This document shows positions 11,418-24,539 of a stretch of 64,000 bases of DNA, piece by piece. The position numbers were made by a program, and so were the translations under genes. The first letter of the stretch is position 1, and every line of letters starts with the position of its first letter. The stretch is from positions 7,001,001 to 7,065,000 of the forward strand of contig JAKJHU010000014.1 in assembly GCA_022316685.1 (NCBI GenBank), written 5' to 3'. Source of the DNA: Progne subis subis (Eukaryota; Chordata; Aves; Passeriformes; Hirundinidae). The notes below the pieces were generated by a model that was not told the DNA's origin, searched no databases, and was given only the letters and a program-made list of their open reading frames with translations.

Positions 11418-13957
11418 TCTCCTCTGAGAGAGGTAAAGCCACTGGTGACCCTCACACAGCATGTGCTGGATTCCTGATTACTTGTCCATGGGCCTCAGAA
11501 CTTCAGCTTTGGGTCCCCAAAAACATCCAAAGCCAATCCTAAAAACTGAGCTCCAAACTGCCCCTAATACACAGAGTTCTTGGGGAAGGTCTTTGGGTGA
11601 ATGCAACCAGCAAAGCAGCAGTTTATAATATCTACTACAGATTAGAATGAATTCACTGTCAGGCCTCCTCTCCACTAATCCTCCCTGTCCCAGTCCAGTA
11701 TAATCCAGTCTAACAGCTCGTTTTCTGGACACATGAAGCCCTTTTTAGCTGCGGTTATCTTCACATTACCAGATAATATTGGCTGAGCCCCTCTTTTCTT
11801 CCCATATCCAAGATTTTGTCACTTAATCTAGAGAGTTTGAGTCCAGTGTGTGATTCCCAGTGTCCCCTGTGTGCCCTGTCTGGGACAGTCTCCAAGCTGC
11901 AGCAATTCCAGGATTTATCGTGTCCAGTGACAAAAGGAATCCATATGCAGAAATCAGGCATTTCCAGGGTCTCTCTGCTGAGGTGTGTGCCAAAGTTTGT
12001 CTGTGGAGCCACATATCCCATCGCTGTAAAATAAATACAGAAAAGAATGGAGTAAATCAAGTATTTAAAGATTTTTTTTTTAGTGGGAGAGGTCATTGCA
12101 CAGAGACTGGTGGTGAGAATAACTTCCAATCCAGGGCTGGAAATGTGTGGAAAGCGCCAGAAAAACCAGCAAAAGCGGGGTTAAAGAAATGCCATTTTTA
12201 ATTGCTATGGAAGATGGAGGCCAAATGATATAAATATAAGATGACAGGACAATAAACAACAGAATGAGAACCATGAAGTAATGAGGCAAAATATCCTGGC
12301 CAAGATCATTGCAAAACCAGTTTTAGATTGATAACCAGGATATTTTTAGTATCACAGCTATGGGGGATCATTTACAACCTATGATTTTTTGATTGGATTG
12401 ATGGGGACTCTCCAAAAGAATTGTTGGTATTTTATGTGCTTTTAGAGGATTGAAAAAGCAGTTTATGGATTAGTTTGAAATGAAAAACTTATGGCAGATG
12501 AGTTCAGCTGCTCATCAGCTCCATGCACTCAATTATAATGCCCACAGCGAGTTGTGCTTTATAATTTCACTAATACCTCAAAATTGGTTGATTTCCTTGT
12601 GTTTTCAGTGCTAATTTTGAGCTTTTATTGGATTATTACAAAAATCAAAGTACCCAAACCCCACTACGTGTATGAAGTGATTTTATCCTCGATGAAGATT
12701 TTAACATTGATTGGAAAAATGACATTTATTCTTGAGCATTAAATGCTTTTAAAAGTCTGATTAAAGAGTGTGTCACTGACAACTGCATTATCTAATCCAT
12801 ATATTGGGTAAAGAACACCTGTGCATGTTTTCAACCAGAAAAAAAAATGGGGTTTTCCTTATTTTCTAATATTTCCCTTAAAACTGTGCAGGGGATTGAG
12901 AGGACTCTCATGGGACTGGGATTTAGGGGCTGTAATTTGGAAATGAGCTTTTTCTATGATGGGGGATAAGAATAAAAAGCAGATTTATAGGGGGGAAAGG
13001 AGAAGCCTGTGCAAATTGTTGTGTCGGCTGGGTAGAAATCTTGCAAAGAACTTTGCTTTGCTGCTATTAATCTTTTTGGGGACCCGAAAAGGAGGTGATT
13101 TACCCCAAATGAGACTATTTTAGAATAGGTGCTGGTATAAGAATGGGCAGAAAATTAGATTGATCAGGGAACAAGAGGAAAATTGGCAAAAATCACCCTG
13201 TGGTGACCCAGCTGGGGCAACCGATCCCTTCAGAGAGCTGCAATTCAAGACTTCTGGAGTTGCGCAGCAATTTGTACGTCAAAAGCTGTGATTTCCCTTG
13301 AAAAGCAGTGACACTTTCTCTGACTAAGCCCAGTTGATTTTGATTTTCTCCACTGAGACTCTTCAGCCACTGGCCTTTTGTATTTACTTTTCATCAGTGA
13401 GGGCTTTTTTCTCAATTAGACCCAATATTTTGAAAAAAAAGCAAACCCTTTCCTCCATTTCTCCACATCAGGATCAGAGTTTTGGCTTTATAAGTCAAGT
13501 TTTGTTGCATGATGACAATTCAGCAAATATTTCTGAGAAGGTGAATTTGTTAAGTAACTCTGACCCATTCTGGAGTAAGATCTCCAGTAGCAGAGATCTT
13601 CCAAAGAAGAGGCTTGGATAAAGTTGTCTTTTAGCTAGGTTTCTTTTAAAGAGCCCTTAATCTTCTTTATCTAGCCCTTTGTAGAGCACAGGAATTACGG
13701 GGCTGACACGGAGACTTCAAATTCAAACACAGTTGGAATCTTTGTGGATGCAGGAGGAGCTAAGGAAAGGGGATGTGTCCAGCTGAGAACTTCTTCAGAG
13801 GGAGCAAAGGGTCAGCAAAGATCCAAGAAATAAACAGGCAGATGTGATCGAATGATGCCAGGCAGGAATTCCATCAATATCAGAAAGATGATGCCTGTGG
13901 GACACACGAAGTATGGGTACATGGAGGATGCCTCAGATCATGGAAGACCTTGAAATC
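11418..13957. other. no gene seen
   Basis: Non-repetitive AT-rich DNA with no supportable exon, RNA gene or transposon. The stretch 12,280-12,800 is particularly AT-rich and rich in TAAT and AATTGG motifs, without a clear feature. Confidence 0.5.
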
Positions 13958-13963
13958 AAATAA

Positions 13964-14255
13964 TCATTGAATGGTTTGGGTTTGAAGGAACCTTTCAAGG
14001 TCATGCAGTGCCACCCCCTGCCATGGGACATCTTCAACTAGTCCGGGTTGTTCCAAGCCCCATCCAGCCTGGCCTTGAATATTTTCAGGGGTGAGGTATC
14101 CACCACCTCTTTGGGCAGCCTGTGCCTGAGTTTTACCACCCTCATCTTTCTTAAATCTAACCTGAATCCACCCTCTTCTAGTTTAAAAGAATTTCACCCC
14201 TGGTTTCACCTCTTGTCTATCACAACAGGCCCTACAAGCTTCTTGGGTAAAAACT
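13964..14255 (-). mobile_element. CR1 LINE 3' fragment, antisense
   Basis: Reverse-complement CR1: ATTGAATGGTTTGGGTTTGAAGG, CCACCCCCTGCCATGGGACA, CAAGCCCCATCCAGCCTGGCC, TGGGCAGCCTGTGCC and TTAAATCTAACCTGAATCCACCC, fading after about 14,255. It is more diverged from CR1 consensus-like sequence than the 56.6-kb copy, so probably older. Confidence 0.9.
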
Positions 14256-15784
14256 TAGAGGATGGTTCACCATTTAAAAAAATTATAATGAAATTTAAAT
14301 TCTATTAGTCCAGATTATGAGCTTGCTATTTTTTGGCTAATTCTGCTTTCTACCTCTGCAAGATTAATCTCTCTACAAAGTGGAGAGAGAGAAGCCATGT
14401 GACTTTTTGGATGCTGATAATCTATCTATTTATCACCTTGATCTAGGAACCAGGAAGGCAGAGCCTCTGATAAATTTCTCACTCACAGTGGTGATGGCTA
14501 ATGGTGGTTAATATTTTCTCCTCCATCTGCACATGTCTTGAGAGGTTACTAAATGATTTTTCAGGAAACACTGAATGATTTTTCAGGAAACTGCAATACT
14601 CTTTACACAGTTGTCATGCTCATACATAAGGATAAGTGGCTAATCCAGCCTTTGCCAATTCAGCTGAGTCGAAGGGGGAAGAGGAGGAGAGGATCAGCAG
14701 CGACCCAGAAAGAGAAATTAAATAAGAATTGGTCATTTTGGACAGAGCACCCTTTTGGAGAGCTTGGCTGCCCAAGGTTTTGCCTGCACTGAGCTGGGTT
14801 TGAAGTGAAAGTCTGACTTTGGTTGAACACAGTTATCAGCTGAGAGATGGGAGGATTCCGTGCTCCGAGTGTGTTTGATAAGATCCACCAGGGGACACGA
14901 GCATGGCACCAGCAGTGGGTGAATTTAACCTTGTAGAGCACACTAATTAGCTCTCCCTTTCCCTGTTGTCTTGGACAACAAATTGCTATCATTGTTTTCC
15001 GAGCTCACGGAAAAATCCCTGCAAATAGAACATCTGTTTTTGATTAAACACATGCAGAGATATTTCAGCAGATACCCATTAATCAAATTTAAACTTAGTT
15101 TTACCTCTCTTTTAGTTAATCAGTTGTTACAAAGATCTACTCTTCTTTTTCTATTGATCAGTGGTTAAAGAGCTACAGGGCTACGATGTGGATGGGGAAG
15201 GACCTGAAAACATCGAAGGCATTATTTTCCCATATATTCCCCTCACTTGTAAAATTCATTTTGGTTTAATTTTCGAAATGGGTGAGCAGCTATCTGAGAT
15301 AACACAGCCAGGGCTGAGTGCCTCTAAACCCAGCACTTCCAGAGGTCCATCACTGCCAGCTTTATTAAGCTCAGAGCTGAGGAAAGAATGATTTGCTGCC
15401 CGCAGAGTCTATGGCAAAGCTGATTTGGGAGCCTCGGGAAGAGCCATATGAGGGAAGAGCTGAAGGAAAATTTTCTGTCTCTGGCTTTTCTGAGTTTTGG
15501 CAGAATTAGCTGAGGAGTCAAAGCTGACAATGCTTTAAGTATGAAAGTGGTAGAATGACCTCAAATGTAGGGTCAAAATGTGCTAATTAGGTAATAATTA
15601 ATGTTGAGTGACCTCTAGTGGTACTTTCCCACAATCTATCCTCAAACTGGGATCCCTGACAGGACCTGAAGCTTGGAATCTATATTTAAGAGCCCTCTCT
15701 CATCAATAGGAAAAACAGTCTGTTAAAAAATGAGGTTTGTTTTTCTGAGAAAACTTCTGATAAATCGAAAAAGAAAATCAAAAC
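14256..15784. other. no gene seen
   Basis: Apart from the 22-bp duplication listed separately, no repeat, exon or RNA gene is supportable here. Confidence 0.5.
14548..14591. repeat. 22-bp tandem duplication
   Basis: Two near-perfect copies of a 22-bp unit containing AATGATTTTTCAGGAAAC, differing at one base (ACTAAATG versus ACTGAATG). Confidence 0.85.
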
Positions 15785-15835
15785 TTGACGATCTTGGAGA
15801 TCTTTTCCAGCCTTAGGGTTCTATGGGATCACTTG
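15785..15835 (+). mobile_element. CR1 3' terminal scrap, sense
   Basis: About 50 bp matching only the last part of CR1: GACGATCTTGGAGATC, TTTTCCAGCCT, then GTTCTATGGGATC. It is extremely 5' truncated. Confidence 0.7.
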
Positions 15836-17057
15836 GAATGGCCTTACTGCAGCTTCTCCACAGACAAACCTGCTCCCCAAAGAGAGATAAACAGATATTT
15901 AATCACAGGAAGGCCAAAGGATTTGCTGAGGATAACTTTGTGCAGTGATGGGGATGGCAGGAGTGATCCAATGTGGCAGCACTTCAGTACAAGCTTCAGT
16001 TAAACGCAGTAAATACGATTTTTTTTTTTCAAGTGTTCCAGAACACCAGTCAGATAATAAATCAATCCCCTTAATTTTCCCAGAATTCTCACCTCGGGGT
16101 GAATTCTGAAGCAGAAATTCTCGATGTTTGTTCTGGGTGAGCGAGGGGCAGTAGAACACCTCACGAGGGCCTCGGAAGCGGCACGTGAGGAAATCCAAGG
16201 CCGTAAAGATTTACTGTGCTCACAGTTACAGTCCCACAACCCCACGAAAAGCCCCAGTAAAACAGACGAGTTGGTTCTGCTGAGCAGAGCTGCGGGCTTT
16301 AAATTTGCACAGGTCCTGCCTTCCGAAGACACAAATCAACCCTCAAACGCCTCCCTCAGAATTCACCAGGCCGCCCTGTGACACGGGGCCTGTCCTGTCG
16401 CTGTTCACCTCCACAACGTGGGAAAAGGCACTTTTTATTTGCATTCCTCCCGTGCAGCAGCTGCTGATGAAGATTTTTGGTGCAATCTCAGCTGACTGAT
16501 GGTTTCCCTCGCACAAAGATGGGAGTCCAAAGATGCGGTTGGGATCTATGACATCATTATTTCTCCTGATGGAAAAAAAACATCCGTTTCGATGGCGGTC
16601 CTAAGTCATTGCTGCCTTAAAGGCAAATGCTTTCATATATTAAGGATTTGAAAATTGGGTGATTAGCAGAGTAAATCTTGAGCAGGGAGGGCAAGAAAAG
16701 CCTGTGTTTAGTCCATTATTTAATTCAGCACTGAACAACTTGCAAGAACTTAATCCTTTCTATATATATTTTTTTTTTTTTTCATGGATGCCCTGCTCAT
16801 TTTATGGGATGAATATATATATTTCTTCCTTAATTAATATTCTTTTAACTCTTTGATTTTGGGAATAACTGAGATACCCAATAGAACTCTATGAGCAGGA
16901 AGTTTTACTGAAAATCAAAAAATTGATAATTTTAATCATCTTGAGGTGAAAAGAATTTCTATAATTAAACCTAACTCTGTAAGGTAAAAGGTCACAGTAA
17001 TTTCTTTTAAAAATATGCTTATTAATTCTCAATTATTTCCTAATAGTCTTGCTTGGG

Positions 17058-17059
<2 letters not shown>
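15836..17059. other. no gene seen
   Basis: Non-coding. The piece at 16,500-16,650 holds several CpGs plus ATGACATCAT (CRE/AP-1-like) and may be regulatory. T-rich patches occur at 16,020 and 16,769-16,782. Confidence 0.45.
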
Positions 17060-17113
<54 letters not shown>

Positions 17114-17114
17114 C
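17060..17114. repeat. (TTA)n microsatellite, about 17 units
   Basis: Uninterrupted TTA trinucleotide repeat of about 54 bp. It also creates an artificial run of tyrosine codons in one frame, which is not a gene. Confidence 0.95.
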
Positions 17115-19811
17115 ATCTCATTTGGCCTTTGGACAAAACTGTGATCCTTTCAAAACTCACAAGAGAGAGAAAATGTCTCTGTAGCTTTATGGCAGTATAA
17201 AAGTAAGTAATTTGATCTATTCCTCTAGAATCTTGCTGCTCTGAAAAGGCTTTTAAATCTATTTTACTTTCAGTCAACGTTGAACTTTGGTGTGACACCT
17301 GTGAGTTTGCACTTAATCCATTTTGTGGTGACCTGCTCCTTTATTGCTCTCTGCTCCAGCGTGGGAGAAAGATGGTTAAACACCACCAGGAGCTGATGGA
17401 AACACCTCAAATGAAATTTCATTTTTCAGAGCAAGGCAGGGCAGCTCTGAGAGCCAAATTTGTCTCTTGTCAAAGGAGAGAGAGCTGCTCTTTGGAGGCA
17501 CTGACTGCAGGCAGAAAGAGGCATGAGAAACTTGGGCAAGGGTTTAACTTTAAAAAAAAAAAATCATAATCTGAATCTCTTGCTTTGACTTGGGTGATGA
17601 TTTAAGTTTGCAATTGTGTGGCAGCCTATTCTCAGGCTTGTATTAGGACCCAAAATGAGAGCTTTCCATTAAAAAAGTGTCAGCTTTGGAGCAGCTCCTC
17701 CTTAGGTTGCAACTGTCTTCTCAGTCTGTTTTGTGGGGTTTGATGGTTATTTTTTAACTCTTCAAAAAAACAGCACCGAAAAAAAAAAGGACTTTAAAAA
17801 ATAAGCTCACAGATAAAAAGCCATTTATGAGACTTTTCCAGATATATGAAAAGAATGGAAGATTCCAAAAACTTCTTATTATGAACAGCATTTTATGCAA
17901 CTGCTGTCAAAAATACATCTTTGCAAAGGAATTTTCACTGGTAAGTAAAAATGCGGTTTAAAGATTTATGCTGCAGTTGCAGTGCTCAATGTTGGGTTTT
18001 CCAAAGGCAGCAAGATGGATTCTGAAGTTCTTATAAAACCTCTGCAAAACATCATGTGCCTACCACAAATTCCTGCTTAGAACAATTTAGGCTGCAAATA
18101 AGGAACCAGCCCAGAAATTCTGCATTTTTGGCATGCTTTAAATGACTGTCCTTGTTGTTATGGTAATTCTATGAAAAAGACTCTCAGAAATCAATTTGTT
18201 GTTTGGATATAATTCCCCAAACCCAGAAAGAAGCTGCTGGGTGTTGGGTGGATGAAGGAACTGCCACTGGTGAAGGCGTTGAGCTCAATTTAAGCCTATC
18301 AAATGTGGCAGCATTTAAAAATCAATAACCTTGGTCACACCATGCTCATAGGCAGGGAGGGAGTGAGGCTGCTAAAGGCATAGTTTGGATCATCCCAAAG
18401 GTTATCACACTGCATTTGTCACAGAAAATGGGATGCACAAACCCTAGGAAGGGCAGTGCCACTAGAGGTTCTTGGTACCTTTACTGTTAAAGCTGTTAAC
18501 CTACAAAAAATCAGACAAAACTTGGAGCCAGGCTGAGAAGCAGCAGGATAATGCCAATGGGAGGAGCGAAAGTTGGATTTTCCAAGCCAAAAACTGTGTT
18601 GAAGGAAAAGAGGCAAGAACATTTCCACTTGTTAGAGGCATAATTGTGCAGAACACAGGCAAAAACAGTGTGGAAAAGCAAAAACAGGCTTTGGAAGCCT
18701 GGGACTGATGGTAGATGTGGAAGTCAGGGCAGGTGCTGCACTCTGTGTGCCCCTTAAAATTCCCAAACCACAGGATTTACCTCAGAAACTGGCAGGGGGA
18801 ATAGACTTTTCCAAACTGTGCTTGTCCAAAGCCTGGCAGCACCATAGGAATCAGAATTTTAAAAACACACTAATTCTGACTGAACTCACACATTCGTGCC
18901 TGTTGAAGTAGGAAAGATTACCCTGGGGGGAGCCAGTTACCTGCAGGATTTCAAAGATGAATGGATTGAATCCTGCAGAAAATAAATAGTATTTTCTGGG
19001 TTTTGGATGACATACTAATACCTGGGAAGAATTCAGACGAGTATTTACAAAACCTTGAGGAAATTCCAGCATGTTATAAAGCTATGCTTTAAAGCGAACA
19101 AAAATAAGATTGTAGGCATGAGATTTTTTTTTTTTTCCCCCAGCTCCCTAAAACCAAGTTCCTTGCCTAAGTTTCAGGAATAAAGGAAAATAAAAAGGAA
19201 AATAAAAACTGTGGAGCATGCATTAGTGCCTCAATGCTACCCAGCTTCTGTTGTTTTTATCCATGTGAAAGGTTTCTTATGGAAGTTCCAAATTACCATT
19301 GCTAATTAGGTTGATGTTTTCCTGATAAAGGAAACATAAAATAGATGTGGATGGAGCATTAAAATAAGACATTTTTTTGAGGAAAAAAGCCAAAAAACCT
19401 AAGGGTTTGAGGTCATTCAGAACCTTAAACCACATTTTCCTGAAGGAAAATGGGCTGTTGCTTCATAAGGCTCTAATACCCCAAAAAATTCCCAGTCACT
19501 TGTCTTTTAGATCATTATCAAAATCTGAAAATACATCTACACTTTTAAAAGAAAACTTGCACTCACATTCAGGAACTAATAAATTCTAGGAACATCTCTT
19601 AAAGAGTGTCTTGATGCAGATAGAAAACCAGTGGTAAAAAAAGAGGGGTGACAAATTTATATTTTTTGGGGGGACAAGCAGTTTTGGAGATCAATCTTTT
19701 TATTGTTTTTGATATTGTAAAATTCCCTGTGGACCCTGAAATAGGTGTCCATAGCATCCCTCCTTCCAGTCACCAACAAATTCAGCTGGAGAAAAAGAAA
19801 AGGTGATTTGT
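17115..19811. other. no gene seen
   Basis: About 2.7 kb of non-repetitive DNA with short A/T runs (17,551-17,563; 17,779-17,788; 19,123-19,136). No exon, RNA gene or transposon is supportable. Confidence 0.5.
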
Positions 19812-20203
19812 TGTCACTGAGACACACAAAGCAGTCACACGCAGACAAGAGATTTTCGCAGGGCAGAGCCCTTCTCCGATCCAGCTCAAAGCTGAAATCC
19901 AGGCAGAGAGAGAGCCTCTTTGTTTATTTCTTACTTTTTATACATCTGTGGGTCTAGCAGAAGATTGGCTTTTTGGCGTTTCCACCCCTCAGCCTCCGTG
20001 GCCAGACCAATTGTCAGTTACAGTTGTTTTCAGGTTAGAAATATGCAAACAAAGGACAGAGAATGAAAAACAAAGGAATTTGTTTATGTTACATCTGTGG
20101 GAAAAAGGTAGAAACTGCTCTAATATTCTACAGTAACTAAAAGATCTGACTCCATTATGAAAATTCAAAAGGCTTTAAAAAACTCAGAAAAACCAGGGTA
20201 ACA
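19812..20203 (-). mobile_element. solo LTR, family B, antisense (392 bp)
   Basis: The plus strand starts TGTCACTGAGACACACAAAG and ends AACCAGGGTAACA. This is the reverse complement of the family B LTR at 40,751-41,146 and is similar along its full length. It has TGT...ACA termini. The 6-bp flanks ATTTGT and ATTTTC agree at the first four positions, consistent with a decayed 6-bp target duplication. No adjacent retroviral genes. Confidence 0.88.
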
Positions 20204-20953
20204 ATTTTCTGAGGGGAGGCCTGGGTTTCTGTGTGTTTTTTGAGCAGCCACATCACAGGAGATATTCAAGGTCCAGTGCTTCACTGAGCAGCGTTACCTA
20301 GGCAGGAGATGTTCTTTTCCAGGAGGAGCGGCTCCAAGGAGCTTGTGGACCTTTGTTACCAGCAGAATTCTCCCAGTGGCATCATGCAGAAATAAAAAAG
20401 GACCAAAAGAAGCTGCGCACATTTTGATCAGGGGCCCTCTGGAGCCCGCAAGAACAAGGGCAGGACGTGTTTCTCCCACTCTCTTTGGACCGTACCTCCT
20501 GTGTGTGGTCACCTGGACTTGCAGCAGGGTTTTTATGGAGGATATCTCTGAAAATCTCTTCCAAGGCTTTCCTGGGGTATGCAGTGAGCACTCGGTGTGA
20601 TTCTGCCTTGCCCCATCCAAGCGAGAGTCCCTTTGGTTATGTCCATTCTCTCCCCAGACTCAAGGGAAATGGGGCCCTGCATATTTGGGTGCAAACTTGT
20701 GTCCTGTGCTCAGTAACAGGGAGGAAAACAAAACATTATTGTCCTCAGTTAATTGCTTCTTTGTGACAGACACACTTCAAAGGCACTTTAGTCTCAAGTG
20801 CATCTTAGTAGAGAAAAACCCATATATTACCGATTTTAACCCCCACTATTTCCAACCACGCAGCTGAAGGAATTCCTCATAATAGAAGCTTCCACGTGTG
20901 GAAGTGAAATGTGAAATTAGTTTGGGGTTTGGTTTTTTTGGTGGCTTTTTTCC
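20204..20953. other. no gene seen
   Basis: Non-repetitive. There is a small inverted repeat CTTCCAC-GT-GTGGAAG at about 20,889-20,904 that includes an E-box CACGTG. No exon is supportable. Confidence 0.45.
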
Positions 20954-20982
20954 TTTTTTTTTTTTTTTTTTTTTTTTGTTTT

Positions 20983-21029
<47 letters not shown>

Positions 21030-21076
21030 CTTTGTTTGTTGTTGTTGGGGGTTTTTTTTGTTTGTTTTGTTTTTTA
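20954..21076. repeat. poly-T plus (GTT)n microsatellite
   Basis: A T run of about 24 is followed by about 15 uninterrupted GTT units (20,985-21,029), then degenerate GTT/GTTT with a GGGGG interruption. Length-variable simple sequence. Confidence 0.93.
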
Positions 21077-21289
21077 AAGTACTGTTTTAATGAGGTGTTT
21101 AGTTTAGCACATTTGGCTCCTCCAAATTACCTCAAGGGGATTCATATGTTAACGAACTCCACAGCTGTTGTTTGTGAAACCAGCCTAGCACAAGCAGAGC
21201 ATGTTGTGCAAAGATTTAAATGCTCTGTTGGAGAGGTCACTGCACTCTTTTGTCTGCTGTCAGTTATTAATAATGAGCCTACTACTTAA

Positions 21290-21700
21290 TTTTAAACACT
21301 GAGTTAATTTTTTTTTTTTTTTTTCAGCATTAAATACATTCCAGGTGGGTTCAGTTTGGGATTCAGCGCCTGGGTCGACAGAGGGAAGCTGCAATCAGAG
21401 GATGACCTGATTTTATGCAATTGATGAAACATTTCAGGATGGGGATGACTGGTGATGAAGTTTCAGGCTTTGGAGTTGGCCTGAAGAGGCTGCATTGAAC
21501 AGAGAGAACGTTTGCATGATAATTGTTTTATAAACATGCCCTGATATGCTTCAAAAGCTTTAATTCTGGATTTCTTAAATTAGGCTGGCTTTGCTCCTGG
21601 CAAGCAATAAACTGCTTTCATTTTAGATGTCACTTTACATTTAAGGAAATTAATAACTGGGAAAGAAAAAAAAAAAAAAAAAATCCCGTTTGCTAAGTAA
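21290..21700. promoter_or_regulatory. candidate conserved non-coding element
   Basis: Non-repetitive except for a 17-T run followed by CAG (21,308-21,327), which mimics a splice acceptor. It contains TGCATGATAATTG, TTTTATGCAATTGATG, CATTTTAGATGTCAC and ATTAATAACTGG. Homeodomain-like TAAT cores are dense. This is inference from composition only. Confidence 0.25.
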
Positions 21701-22583
21701 GGGCAGACGATCTGTTTATTTCAAGTATCCAATTAAAATCCACAGCTCTCCTCGTTGAACAAACCCTGGGTTTTTAAGGGCCAGAGTGACAGAATTTATC
21801 TGCTACAAGAGTAATCCCAGCTCTTACCACCTCATCAGAAGCAGGATGTTCAGCTCTGCTGTTCCTGGAGCCCACCTGGCCACACCCCAGCGTTGGAAAA
21901 TCCAGTGGGCAGCAGGCTGTCCCGAAGACCAGGGTAAGGGACTGCTGCTTCCCAACCTACTCCCACACAGCACATTCCACGGCATTCTGGCTCATAGATC
22001 ATTTCATCATTTCAATATTTGGGTTTGATTTCCTCCATGTGCTTTATTACTGAAAATAATGAATGGTTTAATAATGAATCATTAACATCAGAGCAGCCTC
22101 TGCTGGCTGGTGGAGACGGAGCTCTCATGCACAGCCCCACAGGGGATTTCATTTGGATGGACCAGGCTTCATTCCCTCCCTCAAAGGTAGCAGCATTTAA
22201 GTGCAAGGAATGATATTTTGCCTGGAATTTAGGCAGAATATAAAATAGATGTCCAACGGGAGCGTTGCCAAATTCGAGCACTACATATTGGATGAGATCA
22301 GGGCTTCTGTCAAATAAATGCAAATGTGGTGTGACTTTCTTGCACACAAAGCAAGAATTTCATCTGAGCCTCCATGACATGGCTCTGAAAACATAATTAA
22401 GCTCAGACAGCAGAATAAAACCTTTGCTTTCCTCAAGACAGAGAGGTTACTAATTATTGTAAAGTGGTTTTGTTAGTAAATCAAGGTTTTGGAAAGATTT
22501 GGCGTTGCTAGAAGAGCCCTTCTAAAAAGAATAATCTGTGTCGAGTGAAAACACAGTAATGCTTTCCCAAAACCCTTGTGCTG

Positions 22584-22645
22584 CTATTTTGCAGAGGGAA
22601 AACTGAGGCACAGTGTCCCTCAGAGCCCGTTCTTCCAAGTTATTT
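22584..22645 (+). mobile_element. possible ancient MIR/CORE-SINE remnant
   Basis: TATTTTGCAGAGGGAAAACT followed directly by GAGGCACAG resembles the widely known MIR 3' segment (TTTTACAGATGAGGAAACTGAGGCACAG). Similarity decays after about 22,615. Birds retain few, very old MIR copies, so this is plausible but rests on about 30 bp. Confidence 0.35.
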
Positions 22646-23265
22646 AGCTTGGGAACAACGTGGAATCAGTGCAAGCTCCCACTGGTCCAGAGTTAATTTT
22701 TAAGATGATGGGATATTTTCTATCCAATGAGACCTGAGAGGGCTGGTTGGGATGACATTTAATGTCACCTACAGTGGCTGCTCAGCAAATGGTCCTCTGT
22801 CCTCGAGGCAAGGGGGGTGAAACCAGCCCTTCATTTAACACAGGCCATTGAAAACCAGCCATGCACGGGCTTCTCACTTAGGCAGATGAGCTGGATGCAG
22901 ACTGGATTGCTGATATTGTATTCACCCTCTCCTGTTTGCAAGCCCTATTTCCAAATGTCCCCTGAACGGGGGTGGATGGAAAAGGGGGGAGGATTTTGCA
23001 TGATTTTTATTGCTAACTCTGGATAATGGAAGTGCACCAAATGCAGCGTGTGGGCCATTATTCGGACACTGTGAACATTCAGCTCAAAAATATTCGTAAC
23101 ACAGCGAACAAGAGGCTGTTCCCTTGCTCAGCATGGAACTGGAATGACTGCCAGTTGGGAATGAAGTCACCTTCCATTTCAGGATATTTCAGCGAAAAAG
23201 GATGAGTTTTCCTGTGGATCTGGATTTGTCATGTGTGTTCCTGAGGAAATGTTAAGAAACTGAAT

Positions 23266-23350
23266 ATTTCAGGAAGATGGAAGGCTTGGAAATACATCTA
23301 CACCAAACATTTCAGGAAGGTGGAACATTTAGAAGTACTTTTACTCTCCG
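23266..23350. repeat. imperfect 43-bp tandem duplication
   Basis: Two consecutive units start with ATATTTCAGGAAGATGGAA and ACATTTCAGGAAGGTGGAA. The second half of each unit is diverged. Confidence 0.6.
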
Positions 23351-23552
23351 TTCAGTGCACTCCAGCCCAAATCTTCTCCAGAGCACACCCCTTGTCCCCA
23401 CTGTGACTACGCTGTCTCCCAGGACATGTCAGGATTCCAAAGGGAACTAGGACTGGGAATGGGTCAGCAGAAACCACAGCACCCCAAAATTTCACCTTGT
23501 TCTTTTAGGGATTCCCCACAAGATATATTAAAAGAGACTAGAAGTTCAGGAG

Positions 23553-23659
23553 GGGATGGATGGATGGAAGGAGGGATGCAGGGATGGATGGAGGTATGGA
23601 TACGTGGATGGATACGTGGATGGATGGATGGATGGATGGATGGATGGATGGACGGACGG
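23553..23659. repeat. (GGAT)n microsatellite with variants
   Basis: GGAT/GGAC tetranucleotide repeat with interruptions (GGAAGGAGGGATGCAGG and two TACGTGGATGGA units), then at least eight clean GGAT units ending in GGACGGACGG. Confidence 0.95.
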
Positions 23660-24099
23660 CAGGTACTGGAGGTTCACCAGTATTCCTAAAAGTAGAACCC
23701 CCTGACCAATATTTAAGTAACAAAATTGGATGTTCCTTTAATGAGTAATTCCAACTTTCTAGATGTTTCTCAGGTATTTCTAATCAAAATATTAAAAAAA
23801 TCTAATGACATCTGAAGACGTAGCAGGTCCTGTGGCAAGTAACTTTGTCAAGTCTTCTGGAAAGGAAGACAAATAGTGATAAAGGTGCAGACTGACCTCG
23901 CTTCTGGCCATTTCACAGAGCAGCAATGCACACAGACATCTCCCCCTTTATATAAACCCCATTTATATAACCCTTGTTAGACCCCTTTAAATACTCCCAG
24001 ACACATCCCCAAGGATGCAGCGCCATTTCTGATAAAATCCCAACTCTTCCTTCACCAAAATGCACTCATTGTGCAGTAACTCAATGACATGGCTCTTCC

Positions 24100-24300
24100 T
24101 CTTTATGAGCTTTGAAAATATCTCATTAAGAGTTTCACAAATTACCACCATAACTTCTGCTGACGAGCTCGTTCGTCCTCGTCTCCAAATAAATCCGGTT
24201 GACAACTTTATTGGAACAAAGCAGGGCTTTCCCAGGCTGTGATTCAGCACTCAAACACCTCGGTGTCACCTCGAGCTCGGAGGTTTGATGGAGCCAAGGT
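24100..24300. promoter_or_regulatory. candidate conserved non-coding element
   Basis: CpG-bearing non-repetitive block in AT-rich surroundings, including GACGAGCTCGTTCGTCC, CTTTATTGGAACAAAG (SOX-like) and CGAGCTCGGAGG. No coding signal supports an exon. Confidence 0.22.
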
Positions 24301-24539
24301 GTGAGGTGCCTACTTGAGACAAGCTGGGACGGGAGCGTGCGGGAAGTGTGGGGATGTTTTCCCCCCTCCTCTCTCGGATCTACGGTTTCAGCACTCTTCA
24401 CCATCTGGTGGAACACTTCAGAGAAGAAAACAGTTCTGCAATATCTAATTTTGCCATGTTTTTGGAACATCGTTATAATGATCTTTGTGTCATTTAAGTG
24501 TGATTACTCGTCCTCCAAGGCTTTTCCTGTTTACGCTTA

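Larger units (their letters stand above)
21701..23552. other. no gene seen
   Basis: Apart from the MIR-like scrap and an imperfect 43-bp tandem duplication (TTTCAGGAAGATGGAA at about 23,268 and TTTCAGGAAGGTGGAA at about 23,311), nothing is supportable. Confidence 0.5.

Noticed and set aside
21308..21327. Long T run followed by CAG, resembling a splice acceptor
   Set aside because: The same pattern occurs at many T runs in the window; no open frame or donor follows.
23426..23723. Frames encoding DGWM or IHPS repeats
   Set aside because: Translation of the GGAT microsatellite.
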